This document shows positions 46,998 to 60,532 of a stretch of 64,000 bases of DNA, one piece after another. A model generated the notes under the pieces. The model did no database searches and was not told the DNA's origin. It saw only the letters and a program-made list of their open reading frames with translations. The position numbers were made by a program, and so were the translations under genes. Source of the stretch: Pilaira anomala (Eukaryota; Mucoromycota; Mucoromycetes; Mucorales; Mucoraceae); contig JAIXMQ010000081.1 of NCBI GenBank assembly GCA_025716855.1, forward strand, positions 36,451 to 100,450. Reading direction: 5' to 3'. Numbering within the stretch: position 1 is the first letter of the stretch; each line of letters opens with the position of its first letter.

Positions 46998-48284
46998 ATG
47001 AAAGCTCTTATTCTTGTTGGCGGTAAAGTCAAAACAAACATAAATGTAATTTGCATTATCTAATAATATCTCATAGGCTTTGGTACTCGTCTTAGACCAC
47101 TTACACTTACACTTCCTAAACCATTGGTTGAGTTTGCTAACCGACCTATGATTCTTCATCAAATTGAGAGCTTAGCGAAGGTAAACATGTCCACACATTA
47201 AAAAGAAAAAAAAAAATTTGCATCAATTTTAAACTTTGACTTGTTAGGCTGGTGTTACTGATATCGTATTAGCAGTCAATTACCGACCAGAGATCATGGT
47301 AGCCGCTTTAAAAGAATATGAATCTATTTATAATGTCAAGATTACTTTTTCAGTTGAGACAGAACCTTTAGGTACTGCAGGACCATTGGCTTTAGCCCGT
47401 GATATTTTGGCAAAAGATGAAACACCATTTTTTGTATTGAATAGTGATGTGATTTGCGATTTCCCTTTTGAACAATTAAGGGACTTTCATTTATCACACG
47501 GTGGAGAAGGTACCATTGCAGTAACTAAAGTAGATGATCCTTCAAAGTATGGTGTTGTGGTTAATCGACCTGGATGTACTCGTATTGAACGGTTTGTTGA
47601 AAAACCCAAAGAGTTTATTTCAAACAAGATTAATGCCGGTATGTATATCTTGAGCCCATCTGTTTTGGATCGTATCGAGGTAACAAAAAATATCATATCA
47701 TATTTATTTTTAAACAATTCCGATTCATTTATACTTATATATATATAATATAGCTCAAACCTACCTCAATTGAAAAAGAAGTTTTCCCTTTCATTGCTCA
47801 AGAAGGTCAATTACATACATTTGATCTTGAAGGGTTCTGGATGGATATTGGTCAACCTAAAGATTTCTTGACTGGTACCTGTCTTTATTTGACTCATTTA
47901 GCCAAGAAGAAACCAGAAGAATTAATTAATCCAGAAACAGAATACGTACATAAAGGTAACGTGATGATTCATGCTTCTGCAAAGATCGGAAAGGATTGTC
48001 GTATTGGACCCAATGTTACGATTGGACCTAATGTGGTGATTGGGGATGGAGTACGTCTTCAACGTTGTGTGATTTTAGAAAGTGTCAAGATCAAGGATTT
48101 TGCTTGGGTTAATTCCAGTATCATTGGCTGGAATTCTACTATTGGTCGCTGGTCTCGTATTGAGGGTTGTTCAGTATTGGGAGATGATGTAACTGTCAAT
48201 GATGAGGTTTATGTTAATGGTGGATCTATTTTGCCTCATAAGGGTATTTCTACTAATATCACTGAACCACAAATTATTATGTAA
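46998..48284 (+). CDS. PSA1: GDP-mannose pyrophosphorylase (mannose-1-phosphate guanylyltransferase)
   Basis: Four exons: 46998-47022, 47077-47180, 47248-47679 and 47754-48284, giving 363 aa (yeast Psa1 361). The first exon is only 25 nt (eight codons plus one base). The nucleotidyltransferase signature [18 protein letters not shown] spans the first splice junction; [14 protein letters not shown] carries the metal-binding Asp, and FVEKPKEF the sugar-binding Lys. The C-terminus is a left-handed beta-helix of hexapeptide repeats ([20 protein letters not shown]). It makes GDP-mannose from GTP and mannose-1-P for N- and O-glycans, GPI anchors and cell-wall mannan. Cytosolic and normally essential. 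Confidence 0.96.
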
Positions 48285-48563
48285 ATATCTTATTCCCATC
48301 CCATTTAATACTATTTTTCCTACGCTTTTTCATTTACTGGCATTTTAACGCGCTAAAATGCTTTAAAAAATATACATATTTCTTTCATGGTTAAAATTAT
48401 AATTGAATAAAATATGTATCTTTGTTACAACTTAACTATCATGCTTAAATTTGTTTATTTGTTGTTGTGTTTATAGTCGAAACGCTTATTTAATACTTAT
48501 TTTTAAGCAACAGATTTTTATTTATTTATTTGTTGCCTTTTCTAAAAAAAAAAAAAAAAAAAA

Positions 48564-49278
48564 ATGGAAAAAAATAACGCAGAAGAAAAAAAAACAGAAA
48601 ACAAGGATGAATGGTACGACGAAGTCTATTTTGATTCAGATCAAGACTCTGAAGAAGATTATGCAGGTGGTATTGGCTTAATGGGACAACAAAAGAAAGA
48701 GCCAAGTAAGTATAGCCTAACTAAATATTAAAGGAAGTAAAACTCATTCTTTTTTTTTCTAGTTGTCAAACGGAAAAAGAAGATCATAAGTAACGATGAA
48801 TTATTGTATGATCCCGAATTAGACGACAAAGATGAGGAATGGGTTACTAAACAGATCGACAGTAAGTGATTTTATTTCTAATACGATTGAACTTGAAACT
48901 GATCTCCATAAACAGATGATTCTTCTCGAACAGACGATATACCACTAGACGATAAAACAGATGCTATTTTGACATGTCCCATGTGTTTTACCACATTATG
49001 TTATAGCTGTCAAAGGTATAAAAAGAAGAAAAGAAATGAATAGTGGCATATTGCGAAAAGAACTAACGAATTAGCACAGACATGAAAAATATGCAAATCA
49101 ATTTAGAGCCATGTTTGTACGTAATTGTCACACAGTGCCTGGTGAAAGGTATAAAGTGCCGGGAGAGAAAGATGAATCGTATTCTAAAGTTACTTGTGAA
49201 ACGTGTGGTATCCAAGTCGCCATGTTAGATGAAGATGAAGTTTATCATTTTTTTAATGTAGTTGCTACTGGCAGATAA
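48564..49278 (+). CDS. EAPP-like (E2F-associated phosphoprotein) family protein
   Basis: Four exons: 48564-48705, 48763-48861, 48916-49015 and 49080-49278, giving 179 aa. The N-terminus is acidic (EWYDEVYFDSDQDSEED) with a WYDEVYFDSD motif shared with EAPP. The C-terminal half is the conserved zinc-like domain: TDAILTCPMCFTTLCYSCQRHEKY, FVRNC, VTCETCGIQVAMLDEDEVYHFFNV, with three Cys-x2-Cys pairs. Human EAPP binds E2F and affects proliferation; the fungal role is unknown. The ATG directly follows a 20-nt A run. It is convergent with Gcn2 (stops 124 bp apart). Confidence 0.85.
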
Positions 49279-49401
49279 ATCATAGATAAACATACAAATG
49301 TAAATATTGATTTTTTTTTTGACCCAACATATTTGTTACAACCGCAAAACTACTTTAAAATCTCAAAAGTGTATATATTATTTATTTGTTTATTGTCTAC
49401 A

Positions 49402-52400
49402 TTAAGGTAATACGCATAATAAGGCAAAGTCATCTCGATGAGAATAGAGCCAGACGCATTTGTGTTTTGTTTCAATTAATTTCTGTACCGCATGTCTTAC
49501 TCTACTCAGGGTATCTCGTTGACTAATACCAACGTGATCCAACATTTTTTTATAACCTTCATCTGTCCAAAAGCTGTATTCCACCATCTTTTTGACAATT
49601 TCTTTTGGTAAATCGAATGCAATCACTTGAATATCTGTCTTTAGACCCTCCATAATAGGCGAAAGACGATTTATAGCTAATAATAAAACACAGTAAGTCA
49701 TTGCCCTTGAATATGGTTACTCTTATACCTTTATCAATTAGCACAGTTTTATGCTTATGTTTCATCTTTGTACGTTCTTTACCGCGACCTTCATTGAATA
49801 CGATATTGACATCATAATTCATTTTTTGTTCCATTCCATCAGATTTAGACAGATCATGAGAAAAAGGGTCATTTCGCGCTATTGATATTCATTAATAACA
49901 TAAATCTTTTGAGGCATTAATATCAATGAGAGTTACCTGAATCTGATGTATCCTTTGACTTCAAATCATGCTTGCTCTTCACTCTTGCGACAGAATCAAC
50001 CTTCATTTGCTCACTGATTTCGTTTGTTAACCAAATACTAAGATCGGATTTAATCACTTCAGTTTCGGTACCACGTAATACATCCTTGACTTTGACAGTA
50101 GTTGATGAATCACTAGATTTACTGTCAGTGTTTTTGTGTTTTACTATGACAATCCAGTTGATACTGGCTTTTTTACAAAGTGAGACAAGTTCATCAGGTG
50201 TCAAATAATCACTGTCCTTATATTGAAATTCTGTTCGAATACCATGATTCCAAAGTTCCTGTACAATATCAAGACGTTCTTGTATTAGCACCTTGCCAAA
50301 ACTAGCAACATAAACGTCACATCTTTTTGGAGCCCATAAGCCAAAACTTCTCAACTTTTCATTCTTCGCTTTCATAAGGTATTTAACTTGTTCTGACTGA
50401 TGCAAATCTAAATGTCGAATTAGTTTTTGAACTGCAATATTGACACCAACTGCACGCAGTTTTCGATTCGCAGTCGCATTAGGGTGAGCAAAGTGTTGTA
50501 TAAGCCAGTCGTATCTGCCACCGACTGCCAAGACATCCTTTCGTTTGGAATCAATTGTATCTGCTATAGTTTCAAATACCATACCATTCTTATAAAAATG
50601 GTTGTTGTACCTAATTTTTTGTAGTAAGAAAAGTTAGTTTGATATAAATAAACCAAAAAAAAAAAAAAAAAAAAAAAAGATAAACCTACACCAATAATGG
50701 ATGAAATAAAATTTTGTGATGAATACCGATATGTTTGCTGACAGTGATGAGAGTTCGCAAAACATTAATATGCTCTTTGAATTTGGCTTTGTGAGAAGCA
50801 GGTAACAATCCTTCAACTTTCTTTGTAATCGATTCCAATTCACCACTTACGTTGAACATGGACAACTCATCCAAGACACTTCTTTGTAATTGATACTTTA
50901 ATTTGAGAATGTTACGAACTGCAGCAAATGAAGGGGCGCGACCTAAGCTTGATAGAGCCACCAAAACACCTTTACGAATATCAGGAGGTACACGGCAAGT
51001 ATCAAGGATGATGTCTGTAATACCTGTATGATTTACAATAAAATAGAACCCGCCATTCTTGTATGGAGGTAATTCTTCCAGTACTTCCTCAACCACTTTT
51101 AATACTTCAGCATCAGGAACCATGAGTGTTGTTTCTTTATGAACGATATCAAAATCAACTTCTAGAACCGCTTCTGGTTGACCGCCACTTTGATTTTCTC
51201 TATATACTTTGTCGAATGTAAAACGTTTTAATTCAGGAAACCCTTTTTGACGTGCAATATATCTAGCAAAAGGAACAGTTTGATCATAAGGAAGCTGATT
51301 TAAAGAACCTTGTGAATCCATGAGATAAACCGGATTTTTCCAATTCCAGTCATAAAGATCATTTTTAGGTATCAGTAATGGAGCAGAGACATCAATAGCA
51401 CCATGTCGACGAAAGACTTTGGTCATTTGATCTCGAATATGGTCAAAGAAGATATGGCTAAATGGATCAAAGGGAGCTTCTGCGCTGGTTTGGTAATCGT
51501 AGGTAAAATCTTTATGACGATCTGCAGACTGAGAGAACATGGCTGACATAAGTTTATCATAATATGGTGTATTAGGATTCGCAATAGTACGAACGCATTC
51601 TTTGATATATTCATCCTCTAATTTAGGTGGTAAGAGATCACTACGTAATAGTTCAAAACTATTTAGACGATCTTTAGGTTGAGGAGATAATAAGATGCTA
51701 ATAATTTTTTTTTGATTGACATAATGAGAAGGAAAATCGTCGGGAAATTTACCATTTCGAAGTTCGTTTAATACAATCACACGTTGCATACCAGTTGAAA
51801 GATTATAACACATTTCGAAAAAGATGATCCCAAGCGAGAACATATCTACTTTTTGATTATATCGCATACCTGAAGTAGCACCAGTAGCCGGATCAACCAT
51901 CACTTCAGGTGATACATAAAATGTAGTTCCAACACCAGTTGTCATACTTTCATCAACTCCAACATGGGCACTAGAAACAGAATAACCAGTATAGCTTTGT
52001 GAAACACCATCTTGCATTGAAGAAGAATTAACATTATATCGATCGCTTAAGCGTTGTTGACTTGTGCTTCGAGAAAAAGCGGTGCTATCAATCAATGTTT
52101 GGCTTGTAGTTGCTAGCCCAAAATCACCAATCTTGACATCGTTATTGGAATCCAAAAAAATATTGGGCGGTTTTAGATCACGATGAATCATACCTTGCGA
52201 ATGAATATGAACTAAACCTTCCAAAATTTGTCGAAATAAACGCCATGCTTCCTGTTCATCAATGCCTTCATCAATTACATCACGTAATGTCTTTTTTTCA
52301 CAATATTCCATTTGTATATACAATACACGCGTGCGAGATTGCAATCGTTTTTGACTTTCAAAACTCTTTTCATCGCTCTTTTTTTTTAAATTATTTAAAG

Positions 52401-55149
52401 CAGTTCGTGCAAGTTGCTGTTTTTTTGTAGAGACAGTATCTAGAGTAGCTACGCTACTGGTATTTGCTGAATCGGTTGCAAAAGAAATGTAATCACCATC
52501 ATTCTCACAGGGTGTAGATTCCCCTTCATCCTCTTCGTCCTCGTCTTCTGTACTAGTTTCTTCGTCGTCATCCTCCTCCTCGTCATCATCATCAAATTGA
52601 ATTGCTGAATAACTCTTGCTTTTACTTTTTGAAGGATGTCCTATAGATAAAAAATCATGAAATTGCCGTTGCTTATATGCACTCACAACTCCATCCCCAT
52701 CTCCGTCTTCCTCATCATCGTCATATTCTGATTCTGTTTCTGAGAAACTATCGTCATCACTATCATCTCTGAAAACAGATCCATCTTCATCTTCAAACCA
52801 AGTAGCAAAATATCGAACAACATATTGATGATGTAAACTAGATAACGAATGAACTTCTCTCAAAATCTTTCTTAAATCTTCACTGTCTTTGGGATCTAAT
52901 CGAATCTTTTTAATAGCATAAAGACGACCATCCAACCTATTACGAGCTTTAATCACTTCACCAAAACCACCTTTACCCAAGAACTCAATTTCCTCAAAAT
53001 CTGCCTTGTAACGCGAGAAGCCGGGATTCGGAGTAGCAGAAGAAGCATCCGGTTGATTTGCATGATGGTTAGGTACATTTGCTATCATTTGGTTATTATT
53101 AGGTGGGTACATAGACTTATTGAAATCGTGATTGGCAGCTAAAGAAGGTTCATATAATTGAGGAAGGCCAACTTTATGTATTGGTTTCTGCAGTTCTTTC
53201 GAATCCATATGAGGAGCAAGGTTTGTAGAGAAAACAGGTGGTGCAGCTTGTTCTGCAATCATGGCTTCATTATCACCAGCAAAGAAAGGATCATTCATAA
53301 GATCAATTGCGGTAGGCCTTTTCTTTGGGTCTGGTTCTAAAAGACGTCTAGCAAACTCATTTGCAACAGGTGGTAATTCGGATGAAGCTGTTCTCATAAA
53401 AGCTTCAAAATCACCAAACTCTCTTGTCACTTCTACACCCCAAAGCATTTCAATAAATACAACACCGAGACACCAAATATCGTTCTTTCTACCGTACACA
53501 CCAGGACGTTCACGTAATTCGGGCGATGTCCAAGATGATGTATATTCAGCTAGTTTATTTTCCATTTCTTCAGATTCAACTAAAAAATTAGACTTGTTTA
53601 AGTCTAATAAAACGTTAGTTCTTTTATTTATTCAATCGATAAAATATAACTAACCATGTAATCGCTTGTTATAACTGATATCAGCTAACTTTACAGATTG
53701 GTTATTACTGCAAAAGATACTATTTGAACGAATATCTACGTAATAAATAAATTAGAAATTCATGCATATATATATATATATATATTTTTACCTTTACAAA
53801 CAAAACCATTCAAGTGAATATGGTTCAATGCCCATATCAATTGTTTCATGTATTTACGAATAATAGCCAATCTTAATCCACCGCCACATTTTTTTAACAA
53901 ATCATATAAACTCCCACCTTGTTCGTATTCCATCAAGACGTATAAAATCCACGATTTTCTATCCATTCGCGAGCGATCTAACCTGGCATCATAGATATTT
54001 AAAATATGTGGATGTTGTATAGTTCTTAAGCGATCCAATTCCCTTTCAACATCTTGTAATTTTCTTTTTCCCGCTTGCGTGGTATAATAAGATCCTGTAA
54101 CATCCACTCGTTTTACTGCCAATAAGCAAGGTAAGCTTTCAATTTCGTCTGTGTTACCATCTGTCAATCTATAATTTATTGGTTGTGCTGAGAATGTTTC
54201 GCCCACAATTCCTTTTCCAACACAAGGCCCAACTGCTACTGTGCGAAACGAAATGGTCTTATCTAGAGGTTAGTATCGAGACTTGACTTACAAATATCCA
54301 TATGCTCTAACTTTTATTTTACCTTTGATATCGTATTAAATTCTTCCTTTTCGATAGCTATTGTGATTACATTTTCGAAATGAATAAGTTTAATTTCGCT
54401 ACTATCAATAAAAGATGGATCATCCACATTTTCATGATAATCATCGTCAACAATATCTTCTCCTCCATCTGTAAATCCCAGCTCTTGTCGTTGTTGTCTG
54501 GCTGCTCTTGCGTGCTCACGCTTACGTTCTAAATCTCTTTGGATCTTTTCGTTCATCATATCAGATTGTGCGCGTAGCTCTGCTTCACGTTCTTTGCGTT
54601 TTCGGTCCATTTCTTCCAATTCACGTTCGCGTTCTACTTTCATATCTTGTTCGTTACGAATGACCATTTGTTCGTGAAGTGTCAACTTTGAAATAGGAGG
54701 AGGTGGCGCATTATGGTTAGCCAAAAAGGCGCGTACATGGTCACTAAGATCGTACATCATTTCTTGGCCTTGTAATTGTTTTGCTGTTTGTTGTAAAGAG
54801 TTTGTTAATTGACGTAACACGTTAGTCGAAAGTCCACGTGGATTGATCAAGTGAAGTTCGGGTGGTTTATTAGGGTATGTCTTTGGAAATCTCACTTTAA
54901 GATCTACTGTTGCATGAGCTTCATTCTCTTCTACACCTAAAGGGTATAAATGAAGAATGAATTCAGGATCAGGTTGAGAAACCTGTTGAAATAAAAATAA
55001 AAAGACGTTAGTGATTTGTCGTTTGCTTTTTCAATTAGGTTTACCTTCCAAGCTGTCTTATTGACCACTGGCTGGTAATCCTCCATGAATATTGCTTTTA
55101 AAGCTTCAATTTCGTTTTCTTGAACTTGTTTTAGTTCTTCGAGATCCAT
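49402..55149 (-). CDS. GCN2: Gcn2, eIF2-alpha kinase
   Basis: Eight exons: 55149-55045, 54982-54323, 54257-53792, 53735-53655, 53579-50690, 50610-49937, 49878-49729 and 49676-49402, giving 1766 aa. Domains in order: RWD (about 5-125, Gcn1 binding), charged coil, pseudokinase (about 260-520), kinase (about 630-1090) with [22 protein letters not shown] and GDFGLAT, HisRS-like domain (about 1120-1620), and C-terminal ribosome/dimer region. The kinase N-lobe carries a very long acidic insert ([12 protein letters not shown]), as in other Gcn2 proteins. On amino-acid starvation uncharged tRNA binds the HisRS domain and Gcn2 phosphorylates eIF2-alpha. For exon 3 the acceptor ends at 54258; an alternative AG ten nt upstream breaks the frame. 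Confidence 0.95.
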
Positions 55150-55710
55150 TATGTTTATTTAAGTGTGTGTATGTGTGTAAATGTGTCGTTGGTGTTGGTG
55201 TTGCAGATATTTGTTGTTATTTTTTGGTTTGAAAAAAAAAAAAAGAAGAATACGAAAGAGAATTTACTCCATTTTAAAGTGAACTTTTTCTTTTATTTCA
55301 AGAAGGCGTATGAGAAAAAGAGAGAATAAGAGTTTAAAAAAGAAGCTTTAAAGAAGAAAATAGAAGAAAGCTGACGTTTTTAAATACAAAATTCAAAATT
55401 TAATAACGGAAAAAAGTGTATCCTTAATCAGATCTGCACTGGCTGATATTTTACATTTGAAAATGTTGTAAGTTCTTTTTTTTTTCCTGATCAGGACATG
55501 GAGCATATGCTTTTCACGTTTTAAAACAAATGATAACATTTGATAATTGTTTCGAGGTCTAAGAGCTAGATCAAACATACGCATAAATATTATTGCATAT
55601 GTGTGTAGTTACTCCTAGCGGTGTTTGTTTAAAGACAACTACAATTCTTATGATATAAATGTTAAAATCGGATCATCTTATATGTTATATTTATGCTCTT
55701 TATTTCATTT
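55150..55710. other. Intergenic, upstream of Gcn2
   Basis: 0.56 kb between the Gcn2 start and the cullin stop codon. It contains a GT-rich stretch (55163-55215). No gene recognised. Confidence 0.5.
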
Positions 55711-56446
55711 TTAAGCTACATATACATAGGTATCTCTTTCTTGTCTTGCAATAAACTGCTTTTCTAATAGTTGTTCGATGCATTTCTTAATCATAATAAC
55801 AGAAGGCGAAAACCTAGAATTAGCTTGATCAAATATTTCTTGAATTAATTGCACATGTGGCAAAACTTGTCTAGACTTCATGATTCGTACAATAGCTGCT
55901 TGTAAATACATTCTTCTATCTTCGTCTACAGATTTACGTGCTGATTGGCTTTCTTGTTGATTATCGCCTTGCGATGCTGCAGTCACTTTAATTTTGGTAC
56001 GTTTACTATTGATAGAGTTAGTTAGTTAAATAAGCAATTACTATATTTATTTTCTTTACCTGATAAATGATGTATTAACTCTAATTTTGCTCGTTAATGA
56101 TAAATTATCGCCATTCACAGTTTCCAATACATGAACATCAATTAATGGCTTTAAACTTTTCATCGTATCTCCTTCAGTCAAACCTGATTGAAGAATGATA
56201 TCATTGACTAAAAGAGGAATACCTTGATTGAATAAAATCAAGATAATCATTTGATACAAACTCACTTGTAATTCGTAATTTCTATCAAGATGATTGATTC
56301 GAATCTCTCCTCTAGTTAAATTCCATTGCCATAATAAACGTCTACCGTTATAATGGTTTCCATAAAACGTTTCAAATGATGAGATATTATTTTCAAGCTA
56401 CATATACATACCGGTTGATTAGTTCATTAAAAAACGTGTCCTATAT

Positions 56447-56484
<38 letters not shown>

Positions 56485-56594
56485 TACCACTGCGGGTATT
56501 TGTATTTTGTTGGTATCGGGGCCTGTATCTTCTTTTTGGTTTAATGGCCAAGCACCAGCTGTCAAAACTAGTATATCCATATTCACTAATAGAG

Positions 56595-56625
<31 letters not shown>

Positions 56626-58424
56626 AGTACTTTCATTCAAATGTAATTTTTTCTTTGATTTTATACCTTGACCAGTTAAATTCTTTTCCTTAACATAATT
56701 TTTAAATTTAGTGTTTAAGTCACTACTTAATGACATATCAGTGAACATTTTGTTAAGTTTGCTGGTATACTCAACACCACAAATTTCTTTCAAACGATTA
56801 ATCATGTTGATTTCCAATTCTTCTGAAGAGGAAGCACCATAAATAAGACGTTTCGCTAACATTCTCGAATAGAACTTTTGAAACACATCCTTATCTTCAA
56901 CATATTTAAATAGAGTTACCATTTTCATTAACCTTTCTTCTTGATCCCCTTCATCCATATCTGCAACAATTGGTTTCTTTAATCCTTTTCTCTTAGTTGG
57001 ACCACCTGCAGTACTTGTGGCTTCTTTTTTACCAGCATTTTTTTTCATCATCATATCACAGTAACGAGCTAAAGTTTCAGGGCCATTAGCAGGTAAGTTA
57101 TTACCCGAAGAGTCGTTAATAATCGTTCTAAATGCTTTATCAACAGCAGCGGTAAACAAAGGATCAGAAGAAAATACTTGATGATTTACTTGATAATATT
57201 TTTGATGTAAAGATAATAATTGATCTACATAGGATTTGGGATTCTTTGTTACACTTGAACCTAATTGTGTCACAATATCTTTTCCAAGTTTTGAGACATA
57301 ATTTTGATAAATTTCCAATATTGGCTTTAAACCATCAGGTATACGATTTAAAAGACTATAAGCCAATGTACAATCTATTAAGAATAATTTTCATTATTAT
57401 TGTATCCATTTTAATTCAATTTTTATATTTACCTTGAAACCTTTCATCTTTTAACATGACTTCAAATTCATCAATAATACGATCTTGATAGGCTGCAATA
57501 TACTGAGCCTCAAATTCTTTTACGATACGCCCGTGCGAAGTCGAATGACAGTATTGATTGTTACGCACAATTTCCTGTTGCAGTCTCTCAGAGGCCTTTT
57601 GCATAAATGCACTAATACTACCTGAAGCAATTTCTCTAGCAGCTTCCGCCTCATAATATCTTTTTGTATGAACTAAATAAGGTCTTTCAAATTCTTCAAT
57701 ATATAATTGTAATGGCTGTTCCGTAAACGAATTGACCTGTACTAATGAAGTGACAACTGATTTAATCGTGCCATGAGGCGCGTCATCACCATCTCTATCC
57801 TGTCGGATCAATTCAAATACTTGATAGAACAATTTGTTTTGATGTTTATCACGAATTGTAAACAAGACGTTGTTTTTCCATAATAATAATGCAAGTGCTT
57901 CTACATTTTGTTTTCTGTATTTGCCAGTAACAGAAGCATTGCGACCACTGGAAGAGTTCGATGTATTGATACGGTCCAAATAACAACATCCACGCGACAT
58001 GTATTCTGCTGCTAATGCAAATCGCTCAAAGGCTCGAGCATACGAAGTAACAATGTCGTCATGAGTCAGCATCATCTATGTAATAAACGAATTGAGTACC
58101 TTCTTTTTTTTTTCCTGCATATAGTAAAATGTAGAATACCTTGCATTCATTAGATGTATGACCATCAATATATTCTGCAATACCTGTGAACAATCTATCA
58201 GTAAAAGGTCTTGGGATAGCAATGCACATGTCGTATACAACTCTAAAGGTATATAAAAAGAGTCAATGCGGTTCCCGGAAATTAAAAAGGGGTTTAACGT
58301 ACTGGTACATGGTCATTCCTTTAATCTGTTGTTGTTTGGAAGAGAATGAATAGATGCCATTAAGCATATCTATTAGTTGTGCAAAATGCTGGTCAAAATC
58401 GATTGCTTTTCTTCTTAAAGTCAT
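55711..58424 (-). CDS. CUL1: Cullin-1 (SCF ubiquitin ligase scaffold)
   Basis: Seven exons: 58424-58303, 58242-58140, 58075-57433, 57374-56667, 56585-56488, 56397-56060 and 56005-55711, giving 768 aa, standard for Cul1/Cdc53. N-terminal cullin repeats are followed by the cullin-homology domain (LFKYVEDKDVFQKFYSRMLAKRL, ARYCDMMMKKN, CGVEYTSKLNKMFTDMSLS) and a C-terminal winged helix with the neddylation site (AAIVRIMKSRQVLPH; the Lys in MKSR) and DTYVYVA end. Sequence in these blocks is closest to Cul1 rather than Cul3/Cul4. It bridges Skp1-F-box and Rbx1-E2 to ubiquitinate cell-cycle and nutrient regulators. Two introns are dominated by A/T runs of about 30 nt. Confidence 0.94.
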
Positions 58425-58553
58425 GATATATTATTATAATAAGTATAAAAGTAAAAAGTAACAAAAACAAAAAAAAGAATTCATTTATATAATGCATATC
58501 ACGTGACCAATGGTGTTAAATTTATCAATGTGAAAAAAAAAGTGAAGGATATC

Positions 58554-59978
58554 TTAAGATTGAATGGCAGTGGCAGCTATTTTTTCGGCCATCATAGCAA
58601 CAATAGCTGCGCCTACTATTCGAGAATGTTTTACTACGCCGACAGAAAGTTTGACGGCAATATGATCTGGGATGAGGTCTTTGATTGTCTTGCAGACACG
58701 AGGGTGAAAAGAAGGATAATCTTCGTATATACTTCCACTAATTGCTATGCGTTGTATGTTTGTGGTGAATAAAAAAAAAAACAAAGAAAAAAAACAAAGA
58801 AAAAAACAACGAAGAAAAAAAAACAAAGATATAAACTGCACTTACAAATAGCGTAACCTTCGTCTGTCATACCTATACCAGTAGAAGTCATATGTTGAAC
58901 AATAGCAGCAATGGCAGTGCCAACTAATACAGCAGCTCTTGTACCAATTAATTCACATACTTTTTTAACTACTTGACGATCGCCTACAGTAGTTCTTGAT
59001 AGATCAAGCATATCTTCCAGCACAATTCTAGTATCTTCTAATACATCAGAATCATCAGCTTCACAAACGTACATGTAACTTGTATCAAAGCTATGGGCGG
59101 TATTTAATGTTTCAGAAGATTCACCAGAAAATAAGATTTCTCGATCTACAAGGTATATTAAAACGTTTCTAACTAGCTCACCAAGAAATATACCAGTAGT
59201 CATTTTCTCAAAAACATGAAACTGTGGATTAATAGATTCTCTAGCTAATTTTCTGTCAAACCAGGTACAAGGTAGTGTACGTCGTGAGGATCCAAAATTA
59301 CACCACTCTGTATTCATTATCATATCTGCGTCTCGTGTAACACTGGAATCTTTTAATTTTGTCACATTTTTTACAGGTTCGTAATAAGCGCAATTTGTAC
59401 CAAGACTATGTACAATACCTAAACGTGTTGTTGGATGTTGATATGCGTGAGCTAATAAAGTACAAACAGAATCTAATATGTATAAATTAATATACATGTT
59501 TTATATAATAAAACTACTTTTTTTTTTTTTTACCATTGGCGGTGGCAACAATTTTAATAGGCAATCCTTTTAATCTTAGACGTTCATGCATTAATTCTAC
59601 AATATCTACACCAACGCCATTAGGATAACTAAAACCATATCCTAATGATAAAATACGTCCAGTATCTAGCCTGGTTTGTTTAATAGCAAATCCAAATGAG
59701 ACAGCCATTGGATATATAAATAAATCTTGAGTTCCCACTCGCATTAAAAAGTCGGAAATACATTCAACAACATAATCGATTAATACTGCAAAATCATCAC
59801 CACTAGCCAAATCTTGAGGTATTTTATACTGATATTGGTTAATGGCTAGTTTTCCATTATCACCTTTTAATTTAACTTGACAAGCATAAATATCCATACC
59901 TGCAATTTCTAATGCAAGATATGTTCCTTTTTCGTCTCCAGTTGGGTAACCTATTTTTAAATTATCAATTTTACAGGC

Positions 59979-60031
<53 letters not shown>

Positions 60032-60242
60032 TATTACCTGTAACATAGGTGGGAATCATATTAAGATCACTAGATCGGTCGTCTGCTAATCCTGCTACAA
60101 GTTCGTTTCGAAAAGAATCTACAATATTTAACAGTGTGTTTTTATCAAGGCAGAATAGTTGTTCAAGTTCTTTGACAGCATCAGCTTGTTGTTGGTTACA
60201 ATGGTCCAAGTTAACAAGTGGTACTGACTGGCGTTGGCTCAT
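58554..60242 (-). CDS. Hexokinase-family protein, probably catalytically impaired
   Basis: Four exons: 60242-60038, 59950-59534, 59472-58846 and 58744-58554, giving 479 aa, the normal fungal hexokinase length. The fold is clear (FEKMTTGIFLGELVRNVLI; CELIGTRAAVLVGTAIAAIVQ; NTEWCNFGSS; SGSIYEDYPSF). The catalytic Asp (ANDSVCTLLA) is kept. The sugar-binding WTKGF is replaced by LGYGF, the GTGTN phosphate loop reads SLGTN, and the ATP-site GSG before GAA is HSRI. So sugar and ATP binding should be weak or lost. Fungi have regulatory, non-phosphorylating hexokinase paralogues (e.g. Aspergillus HxkC/XprF type); this could be an independent case. The exon-4 acceptor AG at 58745-58746 is the only in-frame one. 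Confidence 0.85.
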
Positions 60243-60532
60243 TTTATTATCGTTATTGTTTTTTTATAGTCTTCTTTTTTTTCTTTAAAAGAAAAAATAA
60301 AAGGTATTAAAAAGAAAGAAAGAGAGAGAGTGAGTGAGTGAGTGAAAAAAAAAGCAAGAAATAAAGAGGGAGAGAGAGAAGGAAAGGGAAAGGGAAAACA
60401 GGTTGCTTCTATTTTTTATATATATATCTTTCTTTTTATTGGATGGGGGAACAGGCGGGTAAAAAGTATAAAGGGATTTTTTTATTTTTTTTTATTTTTT
60501 TTTGGCTGAATATGTGTACTTGGGAACTTTTT

